Assembly (NCBI RefSeq): GCF_009834345.1
Contig: NZ_CP035042.1
Span: 3,410,001 to 3,474,000 of the forward strand
Direction of reading: 5' to 3'
DNA from: Billgrantia tianxiuensis
Lineage (GTDB): Bacteria > Pseudomonadota > Gammaproteobacteria > Pseudomonadales > Halomonadaceae
Length of the DNA stretch: 64,000 nt
The position numbers were made by a program, and so were the translations under genes. Under the pieces are notes generated by a model. The model saw only the letters and a program-made list of their open reading frames with translations, ran no database searches and had not been told where the DNA came from. The first letter of the stretch is position 1; every line of letters begins with the position of its first letter. Of the stretch, positions 44,236 through 53,876 are shown piece after piece.

Positions 44236-45202
44236 ATGCGCTATACCCGCCGAGCCTGTTTCTGGCTGGCCTTGCCTCTCGCTGCCATGGTTGGCGACGT
44301 CACGGCTGCAACAGCCAATCCCAAAGTTGTCGCCAGTTTTTCCCTACTTGGCGATCTGGTCAATCAGGTTGGCGGTAACGATATCGAACTGGTTGTCTTG
44401 ACCCCTGCCGGGGCCGAAGTGCACGAATGGGAGCTGACCCCGGATAACTTCATTGCCCTGGAAGATGTCGATGTCGTCTTCTACAACGGTTACCAGCTCG
44501 AGCAGTGGATGCGCCAGGTCTACGCCACCGTAGGCAACCGGGCCCCACTGATACCGGTTGCCGAAGCCACGGAATACCCGACACAGCCGATCGTCACCGG
44601 GGAATATACTGGCGAACCCGACCCCACCTATGGATGGACCCACGCGCGGTAGCAGAGTACATGCAAGTGATCGCCGATCACCTGGCTGAACTCCATCCCC
44701 AGGCCGCCGACAACTTCCAGGCAAGAGCCGATGCCGCCAAGGAGAAGCTGGCAGCACTGCATGAGGAAGTGGGGAAATCCTGGTGCAGATTCCCGAGGAG
44801 CAGCGGACCCTGATCACCACCGAGGCCGCCTTTGTCTACTTCGCCGAGGCCTACGGCTTTCGCCATGATGGCGTTTGGGGCAACAATGCCGAGACCGAAG
44901 GCTCACCCCAGCAGGTCATGCGCATCGTCGACCTGATCGACGAGACCCGACCCGGCGCCCTGTTCTGGGAAAGTACCCTGTCGGACCGCTACATTCGCAG
45001 CATCGCTACCGATACCGGCATACCGGTTGCCGGTCCGCTCTACGTCGACTCGCTCAGCGAGTCCGGCGGCGAGGCCTCCAACTACGTGGCCATGATGCGC
45101 CACAATGCCAACCTGATCCGCAACGCCCTGATCCAGGAAGAGAGCGAAGAGAGTGCAGAGGATGTCGAGCAGGAAACGGAAGGCAGCAGCGTGAGCGAGT
45201 AA
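44236..45202 (+). pseudogene. Periplasmic metal-binding protein of ZnuA/TroA type, two frameshifts
   Basis: A cluster A-I substrate-binding protein for Zn or Mn, with a signal peptide, KVVASFSLLGDLVNQVGG, a metal-ligand His in GAEVHEWELTPDNF, a second His after repair (PHLWMDPRAVAEY) and later VYFAEAYGF. The frame breaks at CCCC 44622-44625 and at GGGG 44771-44774, each one base short of the expected run. The C-terminus is a Glu/Ser-rich tail. AAAGGAG precedes the ATG. No permease or ATPase gene is adjacent, so the transporter must be elsewhere or the protein is an orphan. Confidence 0.78.
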
Positions 45203-45288
45203 GTACTCGCCTCGTCTCGATGAGCCGGGTTTGCCTTCGTTGAGAGAGCGGCCGCCCGCACCATGGACGTGCCAGCGGCCGAAGTCGT

Positions 45289-46776
45289 CTAGAGGTTATC
45301 CAGCCCCTTCTCGGCCATCGCCACGGCACGGAAGATGGCACGCCCCTTGTTGAGGGTCTCCTGCCACTCGAGCTCGGGCACGGAATCGGCGACCACACCG
45401 GCTCCCGCCTGCACGTGCAGCTCGCCATCCTTGATCACCGCGGTGCGAATGGCGATGGCAGTGTCCATGTTGCCGTGCCACGACAGGTAGCCCACTGCGC
45501 CGGAATAGATGCCTCGCTTGACCGGTTCCAGCTCGTCGATGATTTCCAGCGCGCGAATTTTGGGCGCACCGGAAAGCGTGCCCGCTGGAAAAGTGGCACG
45601 AAGCACATCCATGGCACTAAGCCCAGGCTTCAGTCTCCCGGTGACGTTGGAGACGATGTGCATGACGTGGGAGTAGCGTTCGACGGCCATCTGATCGGTC
45701 ACCTGCACCGATCCCGTCTCGCTGATGCGGCCCACGTCGTTACGCCCCAGGTCGATCAGCATGAGGTGTTCGGCGATCTCCTTGGGGTCGGCCAGAAGCT
45801 CGGCCTCGAGCGCTCGATCCTCTTCCTCGGTCTTGCCGCGAACCCGAGTGCCGGCGATCGGTCGCACGGTGACCTCGCCGTCCTCCAGCCGTGTGAGGAT
45901 CTCAGGAGATGACCCCACCACATGGTGATCATCCAGGTTGAAGAAGAACATGTAGGGCGAGGGATTGAGGCTGCGCAACGCGCGGTACAGGTCGAGCGGC
46001 GAGGCCTGATAGGGGATCGACATGCGCTGCGAAGGCACGCACTGCATCACGTCGCCAGCCAACACGTACTCCTTGATCTTCTCCACCGCCGCCTTGAAAC
46101 CGGCCTCGGTAAATCCCGAGGTGAAGTGCCCTTCCTCTACCTCACTACGCCCGGTACCGGGGCTGGCGGCCTGAACGCCAGCGCTGCGCAGGCGCCGCTC
46201 CAGGCCCTCGAGGCGTGCCACCGACTTGGCATAGGCATCCGGAGCGGCCGGATCTGCATGAGTCCACAGCGTCAGCCGCCCCGAGAGGTTGTCGAACACC
46301 ACCAGTTCGTCGCAGACCATCAGCAGGATGTCCGGCACGCCGAGCGGATCGGGTTTTTCGACGCCCCTGAGACGCGGTTCGATGTAGCGGATGGTATCGT
46401 AGCCGAAATACCCCACCAAGCCACCATCGAAACGCGGCTGGTCATCGAGGTTGGGCACGCGGAAACGCGCTTGGAACTGCTCGATCCAGGCCAGCGGATC
46501 CTCTACCTCCAAACGTTCGACGCACTCACCCTGCCGCATGTGGCTGACGGAGAAACCACGCACTTCGATACGCTCCTGGCACGGCAGGCCAATAATCGAG
46601 TAGCGCCCCCACTTTTCTCCGCCCTGCACCGATTCGAGCAGGAAGGTCCAGGGTTCGTCGGCTAACTTCAGGTAGGTCGACAGCGGCGTGTCGAGATCGG
46701 CCAACACCTCGCGGGTGACCGGAATACGGTTGTAGCCGGCGTCAACCAGCGTACGGAAACGTTCGGGAGTCATCAT
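45289..46776 (-). CDS. trpE: Anthranilate synthase component I
   Basis: TrpE converts chorismate and ammonia to anthranilate. The 495-residue protein has the feedback site FLLESVQGG (about residues 47-55), the catalytic [15 protein letters not shown] and the final [17 protein letters not shown]. Tryptophan feedback inhibition is inferred from that site. The start [17 protein letters not shown] is preceded by CGAGGG. Upstream, a second leader peptide with Trp codons suggests attenuation control separate from trpGD. Confidence 0.95.
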   Translation of the reverse strand: MMTPERFRTLVDAGYNRIPVTREVLADLDTPLSTYLKLADEPWTFLLESVQGGEKWGRYSIIGLPCQERIEVRGFSVSHMRQGECVERLEVEDPLAWIEQFQARFRVPNLDDQPRFDGGLVGYFGYDTIRYIEPRLRGVEKPDPLGVPDILLMVCDELVVFDNLSGRLTLWTHADPAAPDAYAKSVARLEGLERRLRSAGVQAASPGTGRSEVEEGHFTSGFTEAGFKAAVEKIKEYVLAGDVMQCVPSQRMSIPYQASPLDLYRALRSLNPSPYMFFFNLDDHHVVGSSPEILTRLEDGEVTVRPIAGTRVRGKTEEEDRALEAELLADPKEIAEHLMLIDLGRNDVGRISETGSVQVTDQMAVERYSHVMHIVSNVTGRLKPGLSAMDVLRATFPAGTLSGAPKIRALEIIDELEPVKRGIYSGAVGYLSWHGNMDTAIAIRTAVIKDGELHVQAGAGVVADSVPELEWQETLNKGRAIFRAVAMAEKGLDNL

Positions 46777-46838
46777 GACCAGGCCCTCGAATATAAGACG
46801 GTGACGGTAGGTGAATCAGGGCGATGCTTCGGCGAGCT

Positions 46839-46946
46839 TCACCATCGCCAGCCAGCGGGCTGGGCAGAAAGTGGCACCGTCAGGGTGGCGGCCGAGCGAA
46901 GGCAGCCACGGGCAGAGAGGTCGTCATGCAGCATCATGCTGTCCAT
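46839..46946 (-). CDS. Possible trpE leader peptide ending GWRW
   Basis: A 35-codon frame starts MDSMMLHDDL and ends AQPAGWRW, its last three codons TGG CGA TGG being followed at once by TGA. The Trp codon stretch GGCGATG (46849-46843) can pair exactly with CATCGCC (46826-46820), so stalling would change the RNA fold ahead of trpE. No clear U-run terminator was found, so the mechanism may differ from the trpG attenuator. The ribosome binding site is weak. Confidence 0.5.
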   Translation of the reverse strand: MDSMMLHDDLSARGCLRSAATLTVPLSAQPAGWRW

Positions 46947-47012
46947 CGAAGCGTTTCCCGCAGGAGGCAAACGGAAGGATTCCGAGGTCATTGATAAAGA
47001 CCGAAAATTACC

Positions 47013-47677
47013 CTAAACGAGTTCCGCCAGTGAATCAACCAGCGCATCCGGGCGGCTGTCGCGCACCGGTTCGCCGTGGTTATAGCCGTAGGGTACGGCC
47101 AGAGTACGGAAGCCGGCGGCCCGACCGGCGGCAACGTCGTGGCGGGAGTCGCCCACCATCAGGCAGGCCGACGACGGCAGGCCGAAGTGGGCCGCCACAT
47201 GCAGCAGCGGGGCCGGATCGGGCTTCTTCTGCGGCAGGCTATCGCCCCCAGGCACAAGGTGAAATGCGCTTCGAGCCCGAACTGCGACAGAATCGGCTGT
47301 ATGAACGCGAACGGCTTGTTGGTGACCAGCGTCAGGATCCAGCCGCCACCACGCAGGCCATCCAGCGCTTCACGCACGCCGGGATAGAGCCGTGTGCGCG
47401 AGCCGGGGTCACGGCCGTAGCATTCGAGAAATACCTCATGGGCGCGAGCCAGCAGTGCCTCGTCGGGAGGGGCGTTTCGGGCGAAGGTCAGCGCCCGCTC
47501 GACGAGTTTCAACGAGCCGTTGCCCACCCAGTCGCGAACCCGCGCTTCACCGGCTGCCGGCAGCCCGAGCCGTTCCAGGCTGGCATCCACGGCCACTGCC
47601 AAGTCGGGTACCGAGTCGACCAGGGTGCCGTCCAGATCGAAGCTGATCAGACGGATGTCGTTCAGGATGGGGTGCAT
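47013..47677 (-). pseudogene. gph: Phosphoglycolate phosphatase (gph), one-base frameshift
   Basis: A HAD-superfamily hydrolase that removes 2-phosphoglycolate. The start [22 protein letters not shown] carries the catalytic DxD loop, then VTNKPFAF with the motif II Thr and, after repair, LMVGDSRHDVAAGRAAG for motif IV. The frame breaks in the C run at 47245-47249, which is one base short; GGG GGC GAT is expected on the minus strand. About 222 aa once repaired. Its start overlaps the end of the GIY-YIG gene by 16 bases, suggesting co-expression with rpe upstream, a common pairing. Confidence 0.85.
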
Positions 47678-47955
47678 GGCGACTCCTCTTGGCCCTGCCG
47701 ATCTTTCAACCAGATCCTTTTGCGCGCTGCCGAGAGACGCTTGACCTCGGCCTCGAGCCGAAGCGCTTCGCCGTGGCTGCCTACCGGCTCATGATGAACC
47801 AGCGCTAGTGGCCCGCGCCCACGCAGGGCCTTGGCACCCCGCCCAGTCTCATGCTGCGCCAGGCGCCGCTCGACATCTGTGGTGATGCCGGTATAGAGCA
47901 CCCCTTGCCGGGTTTCGACCATGTAGAGGTACCACAAAGGCGACGGATTTTTCAT
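47662..47955 (-). CDS. GIY-YIG nuclease-superfamily protein
   Basis: A 97-residue single-domain protein of the UPF0213/YhbQ type. It shows the GIY-YIG core [20 protein letters not shown], with Tyr and the Gly-Ile pair, and the downstream [17 protein letters not shown] helix with the Arg and Glu. The function in cells is not established; DNA structure-specific nuclease activity is reported for relatives. Start ATG 47955 ([11 protein letters not shown]) is chosen because longer frames are unrelated. It lies 10 bases from rpe. Confidence 0.82.
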   Translation of the reverse strand: MKNPSPLWYLYMVETRQGVLYTGITTDVERRLAQHETGRGAKALRGRGPLALVHHEPVGSHGEALRLEAEVKRLSAARKRIWLKDRQGQEESPCTPS

Positions 47956-47965
47956 CGCTCGCCGA

Positions 47966-48664
47966 CTATACCGTCGCCAGCTGCTCGCGGAAGGCGCGAA
48001 TGACGCTGTCGTAGCGATTCGGGTCGCTGTCGCGGCCGGCACTGAAGACCGCCGAGCCAGCGACGAAGGTGTCGGCACCGGCACGCGCGATCTCGGCGAT
48101 GTTGTCGACCTTCACGCCTCCATCGATCTCGAGGCGAATGGCACGGCCCGAGGCGTCGATGCGACGGCGCGCCTCGCGCAGCTTGTCGAGCGTGCCCGGT
48201 ATGAAGGCCTGGCCGCCAAAGCCGGGGTTGACGCTCATCAGCAGGATCATGTCGACCTTATTCATGACGTAGTCGAGGTAGGACAAGGGCGTTGCCGGGT
48301 TGAACACCAGCCCGGCCTTGCAACCGCCGCTGCGGATCAGTTGCAGGGAGCGGTCGATGTGTTCGGACGCCTCCGGATGGAAGGTGATGTAGGTCGCGCC
48401 GGCGTCGATGAAATCGCCGATCAGACGGTCCACCGGCTTGACCATCAAGTGAGCGTCGATGGGGGCGGTAACCCCGTGCTTGCGTAGCGCCTCGCAAACC
48501 ATCGGACCAATGGTCAGATTGGGGACGTAGTGGTTGTCCATGACGTCGAAGTGGACGATATCCGCCCCGGCGGCCAGGACTTGGTCCACTTCCTCGCCCA
48601 GCCGGGCGAAATCGGCGGAGAGGATGGAGGGGGCTATCAGAAAGTCGCGGTTCGCGTCGCTCAT
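47966..48664 (-). CDS. rpe: Ribulose-phosphate 3-epimerase
   Basis: Rpe interconverts ribulose-5-phosphate and xylulose-5-phosphate in the pentose phosphate pathway. Signature segments are [36 protein letters not shown] with metal ligands, and [15 protein letters not shown]. About 232 residues. The exact start is uncertain among ATGs at 48700, 48679 and 48664; the last is closest to the family length. It heads an rpe, GIY-YIG, gph run. Confidence 0.93.
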   Translation of the reverse strand: MSDANRDFLIAPSILSADFARLGEEVDQVLAAGADIVHFDVMDNHYVPNLTIGPMVCEALRKHGVTAPIDAHLMVKPVDRLIGDFIDAGATYITFHPEASEHIDRSLQLIRSGGCKAGLVFNPATPLSYLDYVMNKVDMILLMSVNPGFGGQAFIPGTLDKLREARRRIDASGRAIRLEIDGGVKVDNIAEIARAGADTFVAGSAVFSAGRDSDPNRYDSVIRAFREQLATV

Positions 48665-48845
48665 CGGGTTACCAGTCATCGCACGGATAGAAGTCGCCAT
48701 GTTACCAGACCCACCTGTTCCTCGAGCAGCGGGAGAGGTATTTCATCAATGAACCATATAGAAAAAAAGAATAAAAACACGGATTGTAATTCCACATCCG
48801 CGATCTTACTCTTGCTAACCAAGTTCCCTTTGCCGGAGACACCCA

Positions 48846-49856
48846 ATGCGACTTTCCCCCCTTCGCCGGACGCTTCTTGCCGCCGCCGTGGGTTTTGGCC
48901 TGGCGACACCGGCGCTGGCTGCCGAGCGCGAGATTCTCAACTCCTCCTATGACATCGCCCGCGAGCTGTTCGCCGCGATCAACCCCGAGTTCCGTAACCA
49001 CTGGCAGTCGGAGCACGGCGAAGAGATCGGCATCCAGCAATCCCATGGTGGCTCCTCGGCCCAGGCACGCGCGATCCTGCAGGGGCTGCGCGCCGACGTC
49101 GTCACATACAACCAGGTCACCGACGTGCAGGTACTGGCCGATGCCGGCCTGGTCGCAGAGGACTGGCAACAGCAACTGCCGAACAACGCCTCGCCCTACT
49201 ACTCCACCACCGCCTTCCTGGTGCGCAAGGACAACCCCAAGAGCATCGAGAGCTGGGACGATCTGGTACGCGACGACGTCAAGATGGTCTTCCCCAACCC
49301 CAAGACTTCCGGTAACGGCCGCTATACCTATCTGGCCGCCTGGGGCTTTGCCGATCGGGAATTCGACGGCGACGAGGAGCAGATCCACGATTTCATGCGC
49401 ACTTTCCTGCGCAACGTGGCGGTCTTCGATACCGGCGGCCGTGGCGCCACCACCAGCTTCATCGAGCGCGGCATCGGCGACGTGCTGATCAGCTTCGAGT
49501 CCGAAGTGAACAACATTCGCCAGGAGTACGGCGAGGACGACTACGAAGTGATCGTGCCGCCTGTGAGCATCCTGGCCGAGTTCCCGGTGGCCGTGGTCGA
49601 ACCCAATGCCGAGCGCAACGGCAACCTGGACCTGGCCCAGGCCTACCTGGATTACCTCTACAGCGAAGAAGCCCAGCGCATGCTGGCCGGTTTCAACTAC
49701 CGCGTACACCACGAGGCAGTGGTCGAGGAGTTCGCCGACCGCTTCCCCGACACCGAGCTGCTGTTGGTCGAAGACATCGCCGGCAGTTGGGAGGAAGCCA
49801 TGGAAACGCACTTCGACAGCGGCGGCCTACTCGATCAGTTGCAGCGGCGTCGCTGA
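48846..49856 (+). CDS. sbp: Sulfate ABC transporter substrate-binding protein
   Basis: A periplasmic sulfate- or thiosulfate-binding protein of 336 residues. It has a signal peptide ([16 protein letters not shown]), the family opening [30 protein letters not shown], and [18 protein letters not shown], which form the anion pocket. It is the first gene of the sbp-cysT-cysW-cysA operon, 40 bases before cysT. The upstream region is AT-rich, as expected for a CysB-dependent promoter. I cannot tell sulfate from thiosulfate specificity. Confidence 0.9.
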   Translation: MRLSPLRRTLLAAAVGFGLATPALAAEREILNSSYDIARELFAAINPEFRNHWQSEHGEEIGIQQSHGGSSAQARAILQGLRADVVTYNQVTDVQVLADAGLVAEDWQQQLPNNASPYYSTTAFLVRKDNPKSIESWDDLVRDDVKMVFPNPKTSGNGRYTYLAAWGFADREFDGDEEQIHDFMRTFLRNVAVFDTGGRGATTSFIERGIGDVLISFESEVNNIRQEYGEDDYEVIVPPVSILAEFPVAVVEPNAERNGNLDLAQAYLDYLYSEEAQRMLAGFNYRVHHEAVVEEFADRFPDTELLLVEDIAGSWEEAMETHFDSGGLLDQLQRRR

Positions 49857-49896
49857 TGGCAGAAGCGCCTGACGTGCACGACGCAAGCGAGATACC

Positions 49897-50760
49897 ATGA
49901 GCGTTCGTTCTTTAGCCATCGGCCTCGGCAGCACCCCCAAGCGGGTGCTGCCGGGTTTCGGCTTGTCGCTAGGTATCAGCCTGACCTTCGTCTCGCTGAT
50001 GCTGCTGTTGCCCATGACCGGGCTGTTCGGACAGCTGGCCGGACTCAGCCTGGCCGAGTACTGGGCGATCATCACCAACGACCGGGTAGTGGCGAGCTAT
50101 GTAGTCACCATCGGTGCCGCCGCCGTGGCAGCCATCGTCAACGCAGCCTTCGGCCTGCTGCTGGCCTGGGTCCTGGTACGCTACGAGTTTCCCGGCAAGC
50201 GTTTGCTCGATGCACTGATGGATCTGCCCTTCGCCCTGCCCACCGCCGTGGCCGGCATCACCCTGGCCACGCTCTACTCCAGCAACGGCTGGATGGGGCA
50301 GTTGCTCGAACCGCTCGGACTGCAGGTGGCCTACACCTGGGTGGGCATCGCTCTGGCCATGTCCTTCACCAGCATTCCCTTCGTGGTACGCACGGTACAG
50401 CCGGTGCTGGAGGACATGCCCCACGAGATGGACGAGGCCGCGCTAACGCTTGGCGCCTCGGACTTCACCGGCTTTCGCCGCGTGATCCTGCCTCACCTAT
50501 GGCCGGCGCTGGTGACCGGCACCGGGCTCGCCTTCGTGCGCTCGCTGGGCGAGTTCGGCGCGATCATCTTCATCGCCGGCAACATGCCCTACGAGACCGA
50601 GATCACCGCGCTGATGATCTTCGTGCGGCTGCAGGAGTATGACTACGCCGGCGCTTCGGCCATCGCCTCGGTGGTACTGTTCGCCTCGCTCGCCCTGCTG
50701 CTCGCCATCAACATCTGGCAGGGCCGCTTCATCAAGCGCCTGCATGGAGGACACGGCTGA
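49897..50760 (+). CDS. cysT: Sulfate ABC transporter permease CysT
   Basis: An inner-membrane permease of 287 residues with about six helices. It shows a typical ABC permease EAA loop, DEAALTLGASDFTGFRRVILP, near residue 180 and ALPTAVAGITLATLYSSNGW. Its TGA overlaps the ATG of cysW by one base (TGATG), so the two are translationally coupled. Confidence 0.93.
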   Translation: MSVRSLAIGLGSTPKRVLPGFGLSLGISLTFVSLMLLLPMTGLFGQLAGLSLAEYWAIITNDRVVASYVVTIGAAAVAAIVNAAFGLLLAWVLVRYEFPGKRLLDALMDLPFALPTAVAGITLATLYSSNGWMGQLLEPLGLQVAYTWVGIALAMSFTSIPFVVRTVQPVLEDMPHEMDEAALTLGASDFTGFRRVILPHLWPALVTGTGLAFVRSLGEFGAIIFIAGNMPYETEITALMIFVRLQEYDYAGASAIASVVLFASLALLLAINIWQGRFIKRLHGGHG

Positions 50761-51587
50761 TGCAACGGATCGGTGACGCTCCCGCCGTCAGGCGCCTGCT
50801 GATCAGCGCTGCAGTCGTCTTGGCGGCCCTGTTCCTGCTGCTGCCGCTGGTGGCGATCTTCGCCCAGGCCTTCGCCCGGGGTATCGACGTGTTCTGGGCC
50901 AATGTCACCAACCACTACACGCTGGCAGCGATTCAACTGACGCTGTTTATCGCCGTGCTGACGATTCCGGTGTGCCTGGTGTTCGGCGTGGCGCTGGCCT
51001 GGCTGGTGACCCGCTTCCGCTTCCCGGGACGGCGCATCCTGCAGACGCTGATCGACATCCCCTTCGCTGTCTCTCCGGTGGTGGCGGGTCTGGTCTACCT
51101 GCTGCTCTACGGACGCAATGGCTGGCTCGGGAGTTGGCTCGACGGCTACGACATACAGTTGATGTTCGCCTGGCCCGGCATCCTGCTGGTGACCATCTTC
51201 GTCACCTGCCCCTTCGTTGCCCGCGAGCTGATTCCGCTGATGCAAGCCCAGGGCTCCCGCGAGGAGGAGGCCGCCGTGACCCTGGGCGCTCCCGGCTGGA
51301 CCATCTTTCGTCGGGTGACGCTGCCCAACATCCGCTGGGCGCTGCTCTACGGGGTGATCCTGACCAATGCCCGGGCGGTCGGCGAGTTCGGTGCCGTCTC
51401 GGTGGTCTCCGGCGCCATTCGCGGCCAGACCAACACCCTGCCGCTGCACCTCGAGCAGCTCTACCAGGACTACAACACCGTGGGCGCCTTCGCCAGCGCA
51501 TCGCTGCTGGCACTGATCGCCCTGCTCACGCTGGTCGCCAAGGCCGGCCTGGAATGGCGCGCTGCGCGCCGGGAGGTTCACCCATGA
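50760..51587 (+). CDS. cysW: Sulfate ABC transporter permease CysW
   Basis: The second permease, 275 residues, with six predicted helices and the EAA loop [22 protein letters not shown] near residue 165, followed by [11 protein letters not shown]. Its stop overlaps the cysA start (ATGA), so three genes are tightly coupled. Confidence 0.93.
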   Translation: MQRIGDAPAVRRLLISAAVVLAALFLLLPLVAIFAQAFARGIDVFWANVTNHYTLAAIQLTLFIAVLTIPVCLVFGVALAWLVTRFRFPGRRILQTLIDIPFAVSPVVAGLVYLLLYGRNGWLGSWLDGYDIQLMFAWPGILLVTIFVTCPFVARELIPLMQAQGSREEEAAVTLGAPGWTIFRRVTLPNIRWALLYGVILTNARAVGEFGAVSVVSGAIRGQTNTLPLHLEQLYQDYNTVGAFASASLLALIALLTLVAKAGLEWRAARREVHP

Positions 51588-52672
51588 GCATCCGCCTTCA
51601 CGAGATCGGCAAGCACTTCGGCAGGACCCAGGCGCTGGAGCCGATCGATCTGGATATCGCCGAAGGCGAGCTGGTCGGCCTGCTCGGCCCATCCGGCTCC
51701 GGCAAGACCACGCTGCTGCGCATCATTGCCGGACTGGAGACGGCAGACAACGTTGCCGGCGCCCGCATTCTGTTCGGCGAGCGCGACGTGACCCATCTGC
51801 ACGTGCGCGACCGGCGTATCGGCTTCGTGTTCCAGCACTACGCGCTGTTCCGGCACATGACGGTGTTCGACAACGTGGCCTTCGGCCTCACCGTCATGCC
51901 GCGCAAGAGTCGTCCCTCGAGCGGCGAGATCCGCCGCCGGGTGCATCGCCTGCTGGAGATGGTCAAACTCGAGCACATGGCCCACCGCTACCCCGCCCAA
52001 CTATCCGGTGGACAACAGCAACGGGTCTCGCTGGCACGGGCATTGGCCCTGCGCCCCGACGTGCTGTTGCTCGACGAACCCTTCGGGGCACTGGACGCCA
52101 AGGTGCGCCAGGAGCTGCGCCGCTGGCTGCGGCATCTGCACGACGAACTCAACTTCACCAGCCTGTTCGTCACCCACGACCAGGAGGAAGCGCTCGAGCT
52201 CTCCGACCGCGTAGTAGTGATGAGCAACGGCCGCATCGAGCAGATCGACACCCCCGACGAGCTCTATCGTCATCCGGCCAACCGCTTCGTGTTCGAGTTC
52301 CTGGGCGACGTCAATCACCTCGAAGGCACGGTGCGCGACGGCGTGCTGACCTGCGGTGACGCCCGTCTGGCGGTGGACCTAGCCGACGGCCCGGAAGAGC
52401 TGCTGCTGCGCCCCCACGAGCTGGAGCTCACACCCAACGCCACGCAGCACGCCCACCTGCCGGTGTGCGTGACCGCTATCTCGCCGGTGGGAGCCGAAGT
52501 ACGGGTGGAGCTGGAGGCGGACTGGCTGGGCGAACCCTGGCTCGCCACTGTGAGCCATGCCGATTACGAGCGGCTGGCGCTCACCCGCGGCGCGCGCCTT
52601 TACGCCGTTCCCCGGCGCTGGCATCGCTTCAGCGATGCAGCCAGTCGTCTACGCCAGCCCACCACGGCCTGA
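51584..52672 (+). CDS. cysA: Sulfate ABC transporter ATPase CysA
   Basis: The 362-residue ATPase energises sulfate import. Walker A is [13 protein letters not shown], the ABC signature is [16 protein letters not shown], Walker B is [12 protein letters not shown], and [18 protein letters not shown] gives the switch His. The C-terminal part, with [13 protein letters not shown], is a regulatory TOBE-like domain as in CysA of E. coli. It is the last gene of the operon; no strong terminator follows before 52846. Confidence 0.95.
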   Translation: MSIRLHEIGKHFGRTQALEPIDLDIAEGELVGLLGPSGSGKTTLLRIIAGLETADNVAGARILFGERDVTHLHVRDRRIGFVFQHYALFRHMTVFDNVAFGLTVMPRKSRPSSGEIRRRVHRLLEMVKLEHMAHRYPAQLSGGQQQRVSLARALALRPDVLLLDEPFGALDAKVRQELRRWLRHLHDELNFTSLFVTHDQEEALELSDRVVVMSNGRIEQIDTPDELYRHPANRFVFEFLGDVNHLEGTVRDGVLTCGDARLAVDLADGPEELLLRPHELELTPNATQHAHLPVCVTAISPVGAEVRVELEADWLGEPWLATVSHADYERLALTRGARLYAVPRRWHRFSDAASRLRQPTTA

Positions 52673-52846
52673 CCCAGGGCTTCGTCCGAAACGTCGCCGA
52701 GCGGATATGAAGCCCGGCCGTGATACATTTGTGAACTTTTCGCGATACACTCTTAATCACCCCGTGATTCTCCCGTGATGCCATGCATCCACGATAGGTT
52801 CGAGCCTGCCAGCCCGGCAGGCTGCATCTTCGGAGGAGAAATCACT

Positions 52847-53110
52847 ATGAACAAGTTCACTGCAGTTGCTGCAACCTGTCTCTTCAGCCTGATGACAACG
52901 GCCAGCCAGGCGGATGAAATGATGCCCGAAGAGGGCATGATGGAAGACGACATGCATGAATCCATTGACGAGAGCGACATGAAAAGGGAAGGCATGTCCG
53001 ACTCCATGGAAATGGAAAGCGACATGGAAATGAACAGTGACATGGAAGACGACATGGATACGGAAGACGAGATGGACATGGATGAAGAGATGGAAAGCGA
53101 GAGCATGTAA
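52847..53110 (+). CDS. Secreted methionine- and acid-rich small protein (MrpX-like)
   Basis: The 87-residue product starts MNKFTAVAATCLFSLMTTAS, a clear signal peptide with likely cleavage after SQA at residue 22. The predicted mature 65 residues contain 17 Met and 31 Asp/Glu, in repeats such as EMESDMEM and DEMDMDEEM, with no aromatic residue and no Cys. GGAGGAG lies before the ATG. It sits 55 bases before a response regulator, then a kinase and msrPQ. Azospira MrpX, a periplasmic Met-rich peptide, is paired with a methionine sulfoxide reductase to scavenge hypochlorite. A similar role is inferred here; metal binding is an alternative. Confidence 0.75.
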   Translation: MNKFTAVAATCLFSLMTTASQADEMMPEEGMMEDDMHESIDESDMKREGMSDSMEMESDMEMNSDMEDDMDTEDEMDMDEEMESESM

Positions 53111-53165
53111 ATCTCAGGCTCCCGGGTTTCATCGCGGCCATTCACGCGCCTAGAGCAAGGAACCC

Positions 53166-53876
53166 ATGACGCGAAACGTACTGATTGTCGAAGACAACCC
53201 GGGTATCGGTGAACTCGTAAGCATGCACGTGACCGAACTTGGTATGAACCCCGTTCTTTGTGAACGGGGCGATACCGGCCTTACGCGTTTTCGTGAGGGG
53301 GATATCGACCTGGTAATCCTCGACCTGATGTTGCCCGGCATGGACGGGCTGTCGGTGTGTCGTGAAATCCGCTCAGGTCCTGGCTACGTCCCCGTATTGA
53401 TGTTGACGGCCAAAGGCAGTGAACTGGACCGAGTGCTGGGCCTGGAAATGGGGGCGGATGATTACCTTACCAAACCCTTCAGTGTGGCCGAACTCTCCGC
53501 GAGGGTGAAGGCCTTGTTCCGGCGCGTGGACGCCATGGCGTCTGCGTCGGCAGCGGAAACCTGCAATGAAGAATTGTCCGCCGATGGGCTGCGTATTGAC
53601 CCGCTGCGCCGTCGGGTATTCGTAAAAGATCAGCCAGTCGAACTTACCGCGCGGGAGTTTGACCTGCTCTGGCACTTTGCCAGCCATCCGGGGCGGGTAT
53701 TCAGCCGTGTCCAACTACTGGATACCGTATGGGGCTACAGCCACGAAGGTTACGAACATACCGTCAACACCCACATCAATCGCCTGCGGGGCAAGATCGA
53801 AACGAACCCAGCCAGACCGGAGTTCATCCAGACGGTTTGGGGGTGGGCTATCGTTTCCGTGAATGATCCATGCTGA
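53166..53876 (+). CDS. OmpR-family response regulator
   Basis: A receiver domain (MTRNVLIVEDN, phospho-acceptor Asp53 in LVILDLMLPGMDG, LMLTAKGSE with the switch Thr and Lys) is followed by a winged-helix DNA-binding domain (about 140-236, ELTAREFDLLWHFASHPGR). The C-terminus reads GWAIVSVNDPC, but the family ending GVGYRFRE appears if one G is added to the G run at 53839-53843, so the true stop is probably 53866. It is co-transcribed with the kinase three bases on. A role in oxidant response is suggested by msrPQ and resembles HprR. Confidence 0.88.
   Translation: MTRNVLIVEDNPGIGELVSMHVTELGMNPVLCERGDTGLTRFREGDIDLVILDLMLPGMDGLSVCREIRSGPGYVPVLMLTAKGSELDRVLGLEMGADDYLTKPFSVAELSARVKALFRRVDAMASASAAETCNEELSADGLRIDPLRRRVFVKDQPVELTAREFDLLWHFASHPGRVFSRVQLLDTVWGYSHEGYEHTVNTHINRLRGKIETNPARPEFIQTVWGWAIVSVNDPC

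Noticed and set aside
48721..48845. Specific CysB binding site upstream of the sulfate-binding gene
   Set aside because: The region is AT-rich as expected but CysB has no strict consensus that would let me place a site.
48702..49811. 369-codon minus-strand frame over the sulfate-binding protein
   Set aside because: The plus strand encodes a signal peptide and the full binding-protein fold, so this frame is a shadow.
52673..52846. Possible HprR-like regulator box upstream of the Met-rich gene
   Set aside because: Only AT-rich sequence and loose GTGA repeats are visible; no clear inverted repeat of expected form.
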